DNA of 64,000 nt from contig NZ_SIZZ01000003.1 of the NCBI RefSeq assembly GCF_004322705.1, positions 248,001 to 312,000 of the forward strand. The letters are read 5' to 3'. The translations under genes were made by a program, and so were the position numbers. The DNA comes from Dyella terrae (lineage in GTDB: Bacteria > Pseudomonadota > Gammaproteobacteria > Xanthomonadales > Rhodanobacteraceae). A model generated the notes under the pieces. That model ran no database searches, was not told the DNA's origin, and saw nothing but the letters and a program-made list of their open reading frames with translations. Each line of letters starts with the position of its first letter. Position 1 is the stretch's first letter. Below, piece after piece: positions 46,680 to 54,553 of this stretch.

Positions 46680-47426
46680 ATGGCCGACCATTTCACCCTC
46701 CGTCTCGTCGACAGCCACATGATCGCGCCCAGTGTGCGTCACCTCGTGTTCGAGCGCGCGGATGGGCTGCCCCTTGCCTTTGTGCCCGGGCAGTTCCTGC
46801 AAGTGCATTTCCACTATGCCGACGGCACGCCGACCAAGCGCAGCTATTCAGTGGCAACCGTCGGGGACGGCAAGGGGCCGGTGCAACAGGTCGAGATCGC
46901 GGTGAGTTATGTGGAAGGCGGTGCCGCCACGGAGCTGCTGGGCAACCTGGAGCAGGGCCAGACCGTCGAGGCATCGGGCCCGTACGGACGTTTCTGCCTG
47001 CAGGACGGCGATACCCATCCGCGTTACCTGCTCCTGGCCACCGGCACCGGCGTCACGCCGTACCGCGCGATGCTTCCGCTGATCCGCGACCTGCTGGCCC
47101 GTGGTGGCCGGGAAGTGGTGCTGCTATACGGCGCTCGCAGCGAGACCGAACTGCTTTATGGCGAGGAATTCGAGGCGTTTGCCCGCGAGAACCCGGGCTT
47201 CCGCTTCCATCCGGTCCTCAGCCGCAAGCTCCGCGACGAGCCGCGCGAAAACGACCGCAGCGGCCACGTGCAAAGCGTCCTGGCCGAGCTGGCGCCGAGC
47301 GCGGAACGTGACATCGCCTACCTGTGCGGCAACCCGAACATGGTCGACGCCGCCTTTGCGGCGCTCAAGGACTACGGGCTGCCCGTGCCGCAGATCCGGC
47401 GCGAGAAGTACATCTCGTCGAGGTGA
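46680..47426 (+). CDS. Ferredoxin-NADP reductase-type flavoprotein
   Basis: A 248-residue FAD/NAD(P)-binding reductase. The FAD motif is TKRSYSVATVG and the phosphate-binding region GPYGRFCL. The NAD(P) motifs are LLATGTGVTPYRAML and YLCGNPNMVDAAFAAL. There is no 2Fe-2S domain. This fits ferredoxin/flavodoxin-NADP reductase or NAD(P)H-flavin reductase relatives. The electron partner is unknown. A perfect stem-loop overlaps the stop codon. Confidence 0.85.
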   Translation: MADHFTLRLVDSHMIAPSVRHLVFERADGLPLAFVPGQFLQVHFHYADGTPTKRSYSVATVGDGKGPVQQVEIAVSYVEGGAATELLGNLEQGQTVEASGPYGRFCLQDGDTHPRYLLLATGTGVTPYRAMLPLIRDLLARGGREVVLLYGARSETELLYGEEFEAFARENPGFRFHPVLSRKLRDEPRENDRSGHVQSVLAELAPSAERDIAYLCGNPNMVDAAFAALKDYGLPVPQIRREKYISSR

Positions 47427-47445
47427 CCGGCCCGGAGGGCCGGTC
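47425..47445 (+). terminator. Stem-loop at the end of the flavin reductase gene
   Basis: GACCGGCCC and GGGCCGGTC form a perfect 9-bp stem with a GGA loop, starting inside the stop codon. There is no T-run, but copy B of the GTAAACGG repeat follows at once. Confidence 0.6.
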
Positions 47446-47446
47446 G

Positions 47447-47500
47447 TAAACGGTGAACAGTAAACAGTAAGGGCCGGCGCTCTTACCGTTCACCGTTTCT
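47447..47500. repeat. GTAAACGGTGAACAG-family inverted repeat, copy B
   Basis: The left arm AAACGGTGAACAGTAAACAG continues into TAAG and mirrors TCTTACCGTTCACCGTTT across a short GC spacer. It shares its modules with copy A at 44746, and together the two copies bracket the yadGH-reductase block. From 47501 to 47669 I see no gene. Confidence 0.75.
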
Positions 47501-47669
47501 CTTGCCTCGTCACGCCGTACTGGCGCCCGCTTCACCCGCTTCCGACGTCCCTGGGCGCCTCATTCCGAGTCCGGCAGGGACTATTTCTGAACGGACGCTA
47601 AAGTTTTCCTCCCTCCCTGCCGACTGACCAAGGAGTGCCCTGAACAGGTCCGGGTGCAGCGGAGGCCGT

Positions 47670-48011
47670 ATGAGAGCTTGGGTCGTTGGGATAGCGGCAT
47701 GCCTTCTGGCCGCGACATTAGGGAATTCGCAGGCCCTGGCTGATGGGGGGACCATCAGCTTCAGCGGAGGCGTGTATGCGCCGACCTGCAGTAATGCGGG
47801 GGATGCGCGCGACCACGCGAGTGAGGGGTCACGCATCCGGTGCGAAGGTGCTGCCGGTGCCGTGTCGGGCAATGCTTCGGCTTACGGCTTGCGGGTGACG
47901 CCGTTGACCGGATCGGTCGATGACGGCAATCCGCTGCTCGATTACTTTGTCGGCAACCTGGCGCCCGATCAGCGGACGCAGGCCCAACTGGTCACACGCA
48001 CTTACGAGTGA
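47670..48011 (+). CDS. Short exported pilin-like protein
   Basis: A 113-residue protein with a signal peptide (MRAWVVGIAACLLAATLGNSQALA). The mature N-terminus DGGTISFSGGVYAPTCS parallels the start of the fimbrial subunit nearby (DGTINFTGQIVAQTCKV), and a second cysteine (RCEGA) could close the pilin disulfide. The end TQAQLVTRTYE resembles the last strand of pilins. At 89 mature residues it is well short of a normal pilin domain (about 150). GGAGG precedes the ATG. It is read opposite to the fimbrial operon and converges on it. It may be a reduced or assembly-related subunit. Confidence 0.6.
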   Translation: MRAWVVGIAACLLAATLGNSQALADGGTISFSGGVYAPTCSNAGDARDHASEGSRIRCEGAAGAVSGNASAYGLRVTPLTGSVDDGNPLLDYFVGNLAPDQRTQAQLVTRTYE

Positions 48012-48018
48012 CGTCGCT

Positions 48019-48055
48019 CGAATCGAGGGAAGGGCTTTCCCGATCCCTCGATTCG
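48019..48055. terminator. Inverted repeat between convergent fimbrial genes
   Basis: CGAATCGAGGGA and TCCCTCGATTCG form a perfect 12-bp stem with a 13-base loop, between the pilin-like gene and the adhesin gene. Its position suggests a shared terminator, though there is no clear T-run. Confidence 0.65.
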
Positions 48056-48065
48056 GGCCGCTTTG

Positions 48066-49031
48066 CTATTGGTAGGTCAGCGTATAGGTCGCGGTTGCCT
48101 TGACGCTGCCGCCCGACGGACGGGCCGTGCCCGTCTGGTAGTAGCGCACGCCGTAGGGAACGATGGTCTGGGTGGTCGTGATGCCCTTGCTGACCGGCGT
48201 CCCGAAGGTGACAGCCGACGTGCCGGTGGGATCGGTGACCTGCACGCCCACGCCTGTCGCGGTGCCCGTGCTGGTGATGCCGCCCACGACGCCGGCAAGC
48301 GGCGTGGTCGTGTCCAGCTGCACTGACAGCTGCACGCCTGCCTGGCAATTGAGGATCAGATTGAAACCGGTGGCGCCCGCGGTGGAGCCCTTGGCGCCAA
48401 ACATGGCGGTATAGACCGTGGGCATCTGCACGTTGGTGGGTTCGGTGACCGCCGTGCACGCAGGACCCTTGAGCACGGTCTGGTTCTGCGTGATGAAGAT
48501 CTGGATCGGATCGGCGCCCTGGAACATCCATGCACCCAGCTGCCCGGCGGCGAGAACGGCGCCGTTGGCGATCGGTCCGGTGACGACCAGCTGCAGTTCG
48601 GTGGCGACCGAGAAGTCGTAGGTGCCGCCCGTAATGGTGTCGGCATTGTTCGCCGGCATGTACGTCGTGCCATTGCCGTGGGCCAGGCGGTAACCGAGTC
48701 CCGGGACATTGGTCGGAAAGATCGTCGCGCCCGACGTGGGCTGCGAACTGATGTAGTTCTTGATGCCGCCACGCGTGGTGCCGTTGGTGCAGGTCACGCT
48801 GGGCGGGTTGGCCGGAGACACCTGGCCAGACGCCCACAGGACCGTACCCACCGGCGCGCTGGCGGGCACATAGATGCTTGCCGGCGGCGAGTAGTACACC
48901 GGCGACCAGGAGTAGCCTTTGTCGATAGAGCAGCTCGCATGGGCGAAGCGCGGCAGCAACGAGGCTGCCATCAACAACAGCATCAGGCCAAAGGCGCGCA
49001 GGAAGCAGCGAAGACAGAAAGACTCGTGCAT
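48066..49031 (-). CDS. Two-domain fimbrial tip adhesin
   Basis: A 321-residue exported protein (signal ending LPRFAHAS). The N-terminal half (about residues 33-190) would be the receptor-binding domain. The C-terminal half looks like a pilin domain with GPACTAVTEPTNVQMPTV and the closing VKATATYTLTYQ strand, which takes part in donor-strand exchange. It is the last gene of the chaperone-usher operon and its ATG shares a base with the usher stop. Ligand unknown. Confidence 0.85.
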   Translation of the reverse strand: MHESFCLRCFLRAFGLMLLLMAASLLPRFAHASCSIDKGYSWSPVYYSPPASIYVPASAPVGTVLWASGQVSPANPPSVTCTNGTTRGGIKNYISSQPTSGATIFPTNVPGLGYRLAHGNGTTYMPANNADTITGGTYDFSVATELQLVVTGPIANGAVLAAGQLGAWMFQGADPIQIFITQNQTVLKGPACTAVTEPTNVQMPTVYTAMFGAKGSTAGATGFNLILNCQAGVQLSVQLDTTTPLAGVVGGITSTGTATGVGVQVTDPTGTSAVTFGTPVSKGITTTQTIVPYGVRYYQTGTARPSGGSVKATATYTLTYQ

Positions 49032-51790
49032 CAGGGAACCCTCGGTGCCTGCTGAGCGGATGCGGGAGCCGCGCAGGTGGTTTCAATCGTGTCGTAGCTC
49101 TGGTCGCCCTTCTTGAACGGCTTGAGCTGGTAAGCAAACGAGCAGGACTTCGCGTTGCCGTCTTCGTCGTGCCAGCGGACGGTCAGTTCGCCCTGGTCCT
49201 GCACGCCGCGGACCAGCATGCGGCCGGCCTGGCCGACCACGCCCATCGAGCGATCCTGTGCATCGACCACTTCCGAGCCGAAGGGCACCGCGTCGCCGTT
49301 GGACAGGCGCGCGCGGATGATGGCGCCGCGACCGCTGCTGGTCTTGAACTTAACCAGCACCACGGCGCCGCCGTAGGGCGCGACCTGCGTGCTGGTGTTG
49401 TCGAGCTGGACATTGAGCGGCAGGCCGGTCGGATCGAGATCGATGCCGTTGAGCGTGTACGGCGTCAGATAGGGCACCAGTGCATAGCCCTTGCCATTCA
49501 CGCGGACACTGGCCGAGGACGACACGCGGGCACCGGCGGCATCGGGCGCGGACACGAGGGCCACCGTATCGCCCGTCGTCTGCCCGAAGGTCACGCCGCC
49601 ACTGTGGATCACCAGTGCGCCGGAGGCACCCAACGAGGCCTGCGAGTAGTTGTCGCCCTTGCCGTAGCTGCCGTTGAGCTGGCCGTAGGCGCTGCGATAA
49701 CCGAGGTTGACGCTGCCGGCGGTGCCGCTGTTGTCGCTGTCATGCGAGGCGGTGGCGCCGTAGGAGAACTGGTTCTCCTCGCCGGCGGAACCGAACAGCA
49801 TGGCCTGCTGGCTGGTGCGACCTTCGCTGCTGCGGCTGACGGAGGCGGTGAGGTTGGGTGCATGCGCGGCCGAGCCGAGCGGCAGCGTGATGCTGGCAAA
49901 GAACTGCGTTTCGTTGCGGCCAAGCAAGTCGCGCAGGCGCGTGGCCGTCAGGCTGTAGCTGACGCTCTTGTAGTGGTTGGTGTAGCCGAGCTGGTACTGC
50001 GTATCGCGGCTGCCACGGTTCCAGTAGTCGCGCGTCGACAGGTTGGTATAGAGCTGCCCGCCCGACTCGCCCAGCTGCTGCGTGAGCGACAGGTCGAAGC
50101 GGTTGCGCGCCTGGTCGACGCCCTGGTTGCTGGTCTGCCCGTTGAGCAGCTGGCTCTGCAGCTGTTGCTGCTGCTCGGGCGTCAGCACGCCGGGAATGAC
50201 GTTGCCGAGCGCATCGCGCGGCACGGCCGGGCCGGTGGCGAATACCTGCATGCCGCGGCGCGCGAAATCGCGTGCGCGCAGCGCGTCCTGCAGGCCAAGG
50301 AAGCCGCTGGTCGAGTAGCGATAGGCAGCAACAGTCAGCGACGTGTTGGTCTGCGGCAGGATCTTGCTGTAGCTCAGGCGAAGGCTCTGGCCGCTCATCG
50401 AATCCATGCCGGGGATCTGCGTGCGTGCGGCAGTGATGTCTGCGGCAAGTGCGCCCCAGCGCGTGTTGAAAGCGGTACCCACCAGTGCGGACGCATAACC
50501 CTGCGAACCCACCACGCCGGCATAACCGGTCAGCAGGTTGGTGAAGCCGCGCTGCACCGTGGCCTGGACCACGTCGGGGCGATGCGACAGCGAGTTGTCG
50601 CGCACTTCGCCGGCAGCGATGTTGAAGCGAGTGACGCCCGGGCGCAGCAGCTGCGCGACCGAAGCGTAGGGCACGGAGAAGCTGCGCACGCGACCATCGG
50701 CTTCGGTCACCGTCACGTCCAGGTCGCCGCCATAACCGGTGGCGAACAGGTCATTGATGGTGAAGGCGCCGGGCGTCACCGTGGTCTGGTAGATGATGAT
50801 GCCGTTCTGGCGAACGACGACCTTGGCGTTCGTTTCGGCCACGCCGCGCACGGTCGGCGCGTAACCGCGCAGCGACTCCGGCAGCATGCGGTCGTCGGTG
50901 CCCAGCTGCACGCCGCGCAGGCTGATGCTGTCGAACATCTCACCGCTGGTGAAGGTGTCGCCGATCGTCAGCTGGGCGCGCCACGAAGGAATATCGCGCT
51001 GCACGAAGCTGGCGATGTTGTCCCAGTGGCGACGCGTGCCCAGGCCACCGCCGGACACGATGTTGTAGCTGGAGTTCTGGCGGAAATGCCACAGCCCCAC
51101 GTTGAGCGCCGCGTTGAGGCCCAGGTACGTCGAGGTGAAGCTGCTGCCGTTGCTGGTGGAGCGGTAGCTGTTGGCGTTGTAGTTCAGCAGGAAGGCCGGC
51201 ACGCCGGCGTCCCAGTATTCGGGGCTGACATAACCGCGCGCCGACTGGCCCATGTAGGCCTGTGGGATGCCGATGTCCAGGCGGAGGTCGTTCTGGTTGA
51301 AGCTCACCGTGGCGCCCGGGATGTGCGCGGCGAGGTTCACGCAATCGCCCTTGGCGATCACGGGCAGTTTGCCGTCCTTGTCCGCCGGCAGCTTGAGGTT
51401 GATCTGTTGCAGTAGTTCGGGCGTGACGCAGGCGATGGCGCTGTTGCTGCCTTGCGGCGCATCGAAGCGGACATCGCGACGAGCAACGAAGCCGTCGTTG
51501 AGATAGACGTCGATGTTGTAGTTGCCGGGTGTCACCGGGTTGCCGCGCTCGAAGCGCGAAAGGTCATCGGTGTTCTTGCCGCCGGCCGACAACATGCTGC
51601 GGTCGAAGCTGGCCTCCACGGCGGCGTCGGCCGTCGTGGCAACGGGCGCGCTGGCTCCGTTGGCGGCCGCGTCGGCGGCATGTGCCGTGCCGTGCAGGGC
51701 CATCGCGATGGCCAGACAGCAGGCCGCGCGACGGCACGCCACCAGGGCGTTCCCGCGTTCGGTCTGTGTCATGGCGCGCCGAAAGGTCAC
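49031..51790 (-). CDS. Outer-membrane usher of chaperone-usher fimbriae
   Basis: A 919-residue FimD/PapC-family usher. It has a signal peptide (ending LHGTAHAAD), the N-terminal substrate-binding domain (FERGNPVTPGNYNIDVYLND), the beta-barrel with the plug (LRGYAPTVRGVAETNAKVVV, GAFTINDLFATGYGGDLDVT), and two C-terminal domains (GAIIRARLSNGDAVPFGSEV). A Gln-rich insert (LTPEQQQQLQSQLLNGQTSN) lies mid-barrel. The GTG start overlaps the chaperone stop and has GAGG seven bases before it. ATG 51772 is an alternative. Confidence 0.95.
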   Translation of the reverse strand: MTFRRAMTQTERGNALVACRRAACCLAIAMALHGTAHAADAAANGASAPVATTADAAVEASFDRSMLSAGGKNTDDLSRFERGNPVTPGNYNIDVYLNDGFVARRDVRFDAPQGSNSAIACVTPELLQQINLKLPADKDGKLPVIAKGDCVNLAAHIPGATVSFNQNDLRLDIGIPQAYMGQSARGYVSPEYWDAGVPAFLLNYNANSYRSTSNGSSFTSTYLGLNAALNVGLWHFRQNSSYNIVSGGGLGTRRHWDNIASFVQRDIPSWRAQLTIGDTFTSGEMFDSISLRGVQLGTDDRMLPESLRGYAPTVRGVAETNAKVVVRQNGIIIYQTTVTPGAFTINDLFATGYGGDLDVTVTEADGRVRSFSVPYASVAQLLRPGVTRFNIAAGEVRDNSLSHRPDVVQATVQRGFTNLLTGYAGVVGSQGYASALVGTAFNTRWGALAADITAARTQIPGMDSMSGQSLRLSYSKILPQTNTSLTVAAYRYSTSGFLGLQDALRARDFARRGMQVFATGPAVPRDALGNVIPGVLTPEQQQQLQSQLLNGQTSNQGVDQARNRFDLSLTQQLGESGGQLYTNLSTRDYWNRGSRDTQYQLGYTNHYKSVSYSLTATRLRDLLGRNETQFFASITLPLGSAAHAPNLTASVSRSSEGRTSQQAMLFGSAGEENQFSYGATASHDSDNSGTAGSVNLGYRSAYGQLNGSYGKGDNYSQASLGASGALVIHSGGVTFGQTTGDTVALVSAPDAAGARVSSSASVRVNGKGYALVPYLTPYTLNGIDLDPTGLPLNVQLDNTSTQVAPYGGAVVLVKFKTSSGRGAIIRARLSNGDAVPFGSEVVDAQDRSMGVVGQAGRMLVRGVQDQGELTVRWHDEDGNAKSCSFAYQLKPFKKGDQSYDTIETTCAAPASAQQAPRVP

Positions 51791-52524
51791 GAGCGAACCT
51801 CGCCCTTGAAGTTGCTGGCAGCGCCGAAGTCATTGATGGTGCTGAACGTGACGGCCGTGCCGGCCGGGAGCGCGGTCAGGCCTGGCATGCTTAGCTTGAG
51901 CGTGCCCTTGGGATCGACCATGCCCGAGTCGACGGTCAGGGTCTTGCCGCCAGCGACCACGGTCACTTCGCTGAAGGTGATGTAGTACGGCGTGGGATTG
52001 GTCACCTGCAGGGCATTGCCCTGGCCATCGGCGACAACTTTCCAGGTCAGTTGCTCCGGCGCCTTGGCCGGATCGACATTGAGATTGGCCGGGCGATAGA
52101 ACAACTTGATGCGCGTGCGCACGGCGAACTGCAGGATGTTGGCATTGGCGCGCTCGCCGGTCGGCTTCGGCGGCACTTCGAGCACATTGAGCCAGAACAG
52201 CGACTCGCGATCGGCCGGCAGCGCTTCCTGGGTGTAGACGATGCGCAGGCTCTGGCCTTTGTGAGCGTCCATGCGGAACAGCGGCGGCGTGATCAGGAAC
52301 GGCACGTCGACCTTGTCCGGCGTGGACTTGGGGTCGCCACGATCGATCCACGACTGCACCAGCGCGGGCTCATCGCCCTCGTTGTTGAGGCGCAGCGTCG
52401 TCTCGCCCTTGTCGCCCGGGAACACCACGCGGGTGCCACCGACCACGACACTGGCTGAAGCCGACCCGAGCGTGAGGCAAAGCGCCACCAGGCCCGCGCC
52501 GAATGCGCGAACGGAATCTTTCAT
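51787..52524 (-). CDS. Periplasmic fimbrial chaperone
   Basis: A 245-residue PapD/FimC-type chaperone with a signal peptide (MKDSVRAFGAGLVALCLTLGSASA). It has two Ig-like domains: GTRVVFPGDKGETTLRLNN holds the conserved Arg region, and FLITPPLFRMDAHKGQSLRI and LFWLNVLEVPPKP form the G1 strand and loop region. It supplies the donor strand that keeps subunits folded before transfer to the usher. The gene lies 65 bp after the major subunit gene and overlaps the usher start. Confidence 0.95.
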   Translation of the reverse strand: MKDSVRAFGAGLVALCLTLGSASASVVVGGTRVVFPGDKGETTLRLNNEGDEPALVQSWIDRGDPKSTPDKVDVPFLITPPLFRMDAHKGQSLRIVYTQEALPADRESLFWLNVLEVPPKPTGERANANILQFAVRTRIKLFYRPANLNVDPAKAPEQLTWKVVADGQGNALQVTNPTPYYITFSEVTVVAGGKTLTVDSGMVDPKGTLKLSMPGLTALPAGTAVTFSTINDFGAASNFKGEVRS

Positions 52525-52589
52525 GACGGGAAAATCCGGAGAGTGGAAAACTGCGCCGCGGCCGGCATATCCGGCCGCGGCAGCGGGTC

Positions 52590-53162
52590 TTACTGGTACA
52601 CCATGGTGAATTCGACGGAGCTCTTCACCTGGCCGGCACCAGCGGCGCCAGTGGCCCTGTACTGCACGATGTAAGGCATGGTGGCCGCGCCGGTCCCATC
52701 GAGGTTCTGGACGTGCGAGTTCTGCCCGGTGACCGTCGACTGGCCCAGCAGGACGGCGGAGTTGTCATCCGCGTTGAGGATCTGCAGTTCCACGTTGGTG
52801 GCGGCGCCCGTGCCGAACGTGTTCTTCAGGTTGTTGGAGGTGGTGTTGATGTTGCCGGCGCTGCTGGAGAACAGCGTCTGCACCTTCTTCACCGCCGGGT
52901 CGCAACCGGTGATGGCGATCGAGAAAGCGGTGGCACCGGCGGTGGCGCCGGTGGTGGCCAGCGACGGGGCGAACACCCACGGCAGGGCCACGGTCGGCAG
53001 CGTGGTCGGGGTGCCGTAGTTGGCGCCGTTGACCTTGCAGGTCTGGGCCACGATCTGGCCGGTGAAGTTGATGGTGCCGTCGGCGGCCTGGGCGGCCATC
53101 GGGGCGAGGGCCGCTGCGCCAAGGCTGGCGATCAGGGCGGCGGAGAGCAGGATCTTGGTCAT
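52590..53162 (-). CDS. Major fimbrial subunit (type 1-like pilin)
   Basis: A 190-residue pilin with a signal peptide (cleaved after AAQA, about residue 26). The mature start DGTINFTGQIVAQTCKV, the paired cysteine in ITGCDP, and the end VKSSVEFTMVYQ (donor-strand and penultimate tyrosine region) are typical. It has a Thr/Ala-rich middle. It is first in the operon subunit-chaperone-usher-adhesin, with AAGGA before the ATG. Expression is probably controlled by the two CRP/Clp-type sites upstream. Confidence 0.93.
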   Translation of the reverse strand: MTKILLSAALIASLGAAALAPMAAQAADGTINFTGQIVAQTCKVNGANYGTPTTLPTVALPWVFAPSLATTGATAGATAFSIAITGCDPAVKKVQTLFSSSAGNINTTSNNLKNTFGTGAATNVELQILNADDNSAVLLGQSTVTGQNSHVQNLDGTGAATMPYIVQYRATGAAGAGQVKSSVEFTMVYQ

Positions 53163-53256
53163 GGCAAATGGTCCTTCGAGATTATTTTTGTGTTGCTAGT
53201 TAGGTGCGTTCTGGACGACGCAGTGACACGTGTCGGGTAACCCCTCTGCGTCCACT

Positions 53257-53285
53257 TGGCTCCCCAGCTTGGTGCTGTGGAGCCA
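53257..53285 (-). other. Hairpin in the fimbrial subunit leader
   Basis: TGGCTCCCCAGC and GCTGTGGAGCCA pair over 12 positions with one mismatch around a 5-base loop. It lies about 95 bp upstream of the pilin ATG. It may stabilise the very abundant pilin message or modulate read-through. Confidence 0.5.
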
Positions 53286-53326
53286 CCGGGTCGCTTGTCG
53301 GTGCCAAAGCAGGACTCGTGCCAAGG

Positions 53327-53366
53327 TGTGAACTAGCTCACATTTCCTAATGTGAACTATCTCACA
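53327..53366. promoter_or_regulatory. Two CRP/Clp-type binding sites
   Basis: TGTGAACTAGCTCACA (53327-53342) and TGTGAACTATCTCACA (53351-53366) both match TGTGA-N6-TCACA exactly. Their centres are 24 bp apart. They lie about 165-205 bp upstream of the pilin ATG and about 150 bp before the promoter of the divergent gene. CRP (or the cyclic-di-GMP-responsive Clp of xanthomonads) binds this sequence. Confidence 0.85.
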
Positions 53367-53501
53367 GTTTTTTCTGACGCGGTCTTAACGCGCGTCAAAA
53401 TGCCGTCTCAGACCCCAGTGCGTCAAAAAGTGACACTGGGCGCCCAAGTTCTTGCTTCTGCGATGGATTTTTTATTGCGTTTGAATCGGTTCTACCCGGG
53501 T

Positions 53502-53564
53502 TGTCAAGGGTGCTTGACAGGACTTGGTGGCAGGGCATAGCATTTCTGTCAAGTTTGCTTGACA
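53502..53564 (+). promoter_or_regulatory. Promoter flanked by two TGTCAAG-N4-CTTGACA operators
   Basis: Two identical-arm dyads occur: TGTCAAG-GGTG-CTTGACA at 53502-53519 and TGTCAAG-TTTG-CTTGACA at 53547-53564, with centres 45 bp apart. A -35 box TTGACA (53514-53519) is inside the first dyad, and a TAGCAT -10 lies 18 bp on (53538-53543). The second dyad falls at or just after the transcription start. Binding to either would block the promoter. The likely binder is the XRE protein encoded 0.7 kb downstream. From 53163 to 53657 I see no gene. Confidence 0.7.
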
Positions 53565-53657
53565 GGCTGTGAAGCGCAGCCGCCGCCCTCCGGATGGGGA
53601 TTTGAAGGGCGCGTCTCAGGCGGTTTCGGGCGCAATACGCCCAAAGGGGGCACATCC

Positions 53658-54257
53658 ATGGACTACTGGATTCAACGCATCGCCGCGCTGCGGCCATGGC
53701 AGCGCTGGACGCTGACCATCCTGTCCATTTGCGTCTTCTCGACGCTCACCGGTACCGCCCTTGCCACACCCAGCCGCTTGCTACGCGTGGCCTGCATCGC
53801 CGGCATCGTCGGCATGACCTATGTGCTGGCCATCATGGGGCGCGCCATCAGTTGCGGCGGCGAACGCGTGCGCAAGGAAGACAGCCGCTACATGCGCGAA
53901 ATCATGATCGCCACGGCATTGTATATGGTGGTGATGCTGGTGGTCTGGCCCCTGCAGAAGCACACCGACGTGCTGGGCCTGCGCTACGCCGCCGCCATCT
54001 CGCCGCTGGTCCCGCTCGCCATGATGATTCGCGCGATGGTGCGCTATGTGATGGCCTGCGATGAGTTCATGCAGCGCATGAACCTGCTGGCGCTGTCGTG
54101 GGCGACGGGCGTGGTGGCTTTCGGTTCGATGGCCGCGGGTTTCCTGTCCTCGGCCAAGCTCATCGAACTGGACGGCACCGCCTTCATCCTGGTGTATCCG
54201 GCCATGTGCATCGTCTATGGCCTGGCGCTGGCCTGGAACAAGCGACGCTACAGCTGA
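53658..54257 (+). CDS. Six-helix membrane protein paired with an XRE regulator
   Basis: A 199-residue inner-membrane protein with six predicted helices, for example LTILSICVFSTLTGTALA, LLRVACIAGIVGMTYVLAIM, IMIATALYMVVMLVVWPL and AFILVYPAMCIVYGLALAW. There is no enzyme motif. Its stop shares a base with the start of a small XRE regulator (TGATG). Such membrane protein-XRE pairs recur in bacteria and the membrane partner may sense a signal or be protected by the regulator. Function is otherwise unknown. The ATG at 53658 (MDYWIQRIAALRPW) gives a clean N-terminus. Confidence 0.8.
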   Translation: MDYWIQRIAALRPWQRWTLTILSICVFSTLTGTALATPSRLLRVACIAGIVGMTYVLAIMGRAISCGGERVRKEDSRYMREIMIATALYMVVMLVVWPLQKHTDVLGLRYAAAISPLVPLAMMIRAMVRYVMACDEFMQRMNLLALSWATGVVAFGSMAAGFLSSAKLIELDGTAFILVYPAMCIVYGLALAWNKRRYS

Positions 54258-54493
54258 TGGATAACCGGGTCCGCGAACTTCGCAGCGATCGCAACTGGTC
54301 GCAGGCCGACCTGGCCGAGCGCCTGGATGTATCGCGGCAGACCATCAATGCCATCGAAACGGGCAAGTACGACCCGAGCCTGCCGCTGGCCTTCAAGATC
54401 GCGCGCCTGTTCGGGCTGGCGATCGAAACCATCTTCCTGCCGGCGGACGAGCCGGGGGACGTCGGTACTCCTGGGGGGAGTTCCGCTGCATGA
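54257..54493 (+). CDS. Small XRE/YozG-like helix-turn-helix regulator
   Basis: A 78-residue DNA-binding protein: NRVRELRSDRNWSQADLAER, DVSRQTINAIETGKYDPSLP and AFKIARLFGLAIETIFLP form the five-helix Cro/CI domain, as in YozG-like regulators. It is translationally coupled to the membrane protein. It is my candidate for binding the paired TGTCAAG dyads in the promoter, which would make the operon self-repressing. That binding is inference. Confidence 0.9.
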   Translation: MDNRVRELRSDRNWSQADLAERLDVSRQTINAIETGKYDPSLPLAFKIARLFGLAIETIFLPADEPGDVGTPGGSSAA

Positions 54494-54553
54494 CGTGTAC
54501 CGGGGTCGATGTCGGCTCCGGTTTCAAGACATCGAGGGAAGGAAGGATCTGAT

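Noticed and set aside
53327..53366. Hairpin or terminator reading of the two TGTGA-N6-TCACA palindromes
   Set aside because: The arms match CRP/Clp sites exactly and the spacing suits paired regulator sites. Neither is followed by the GC stem and T-run of a terminator on the relevant strand.
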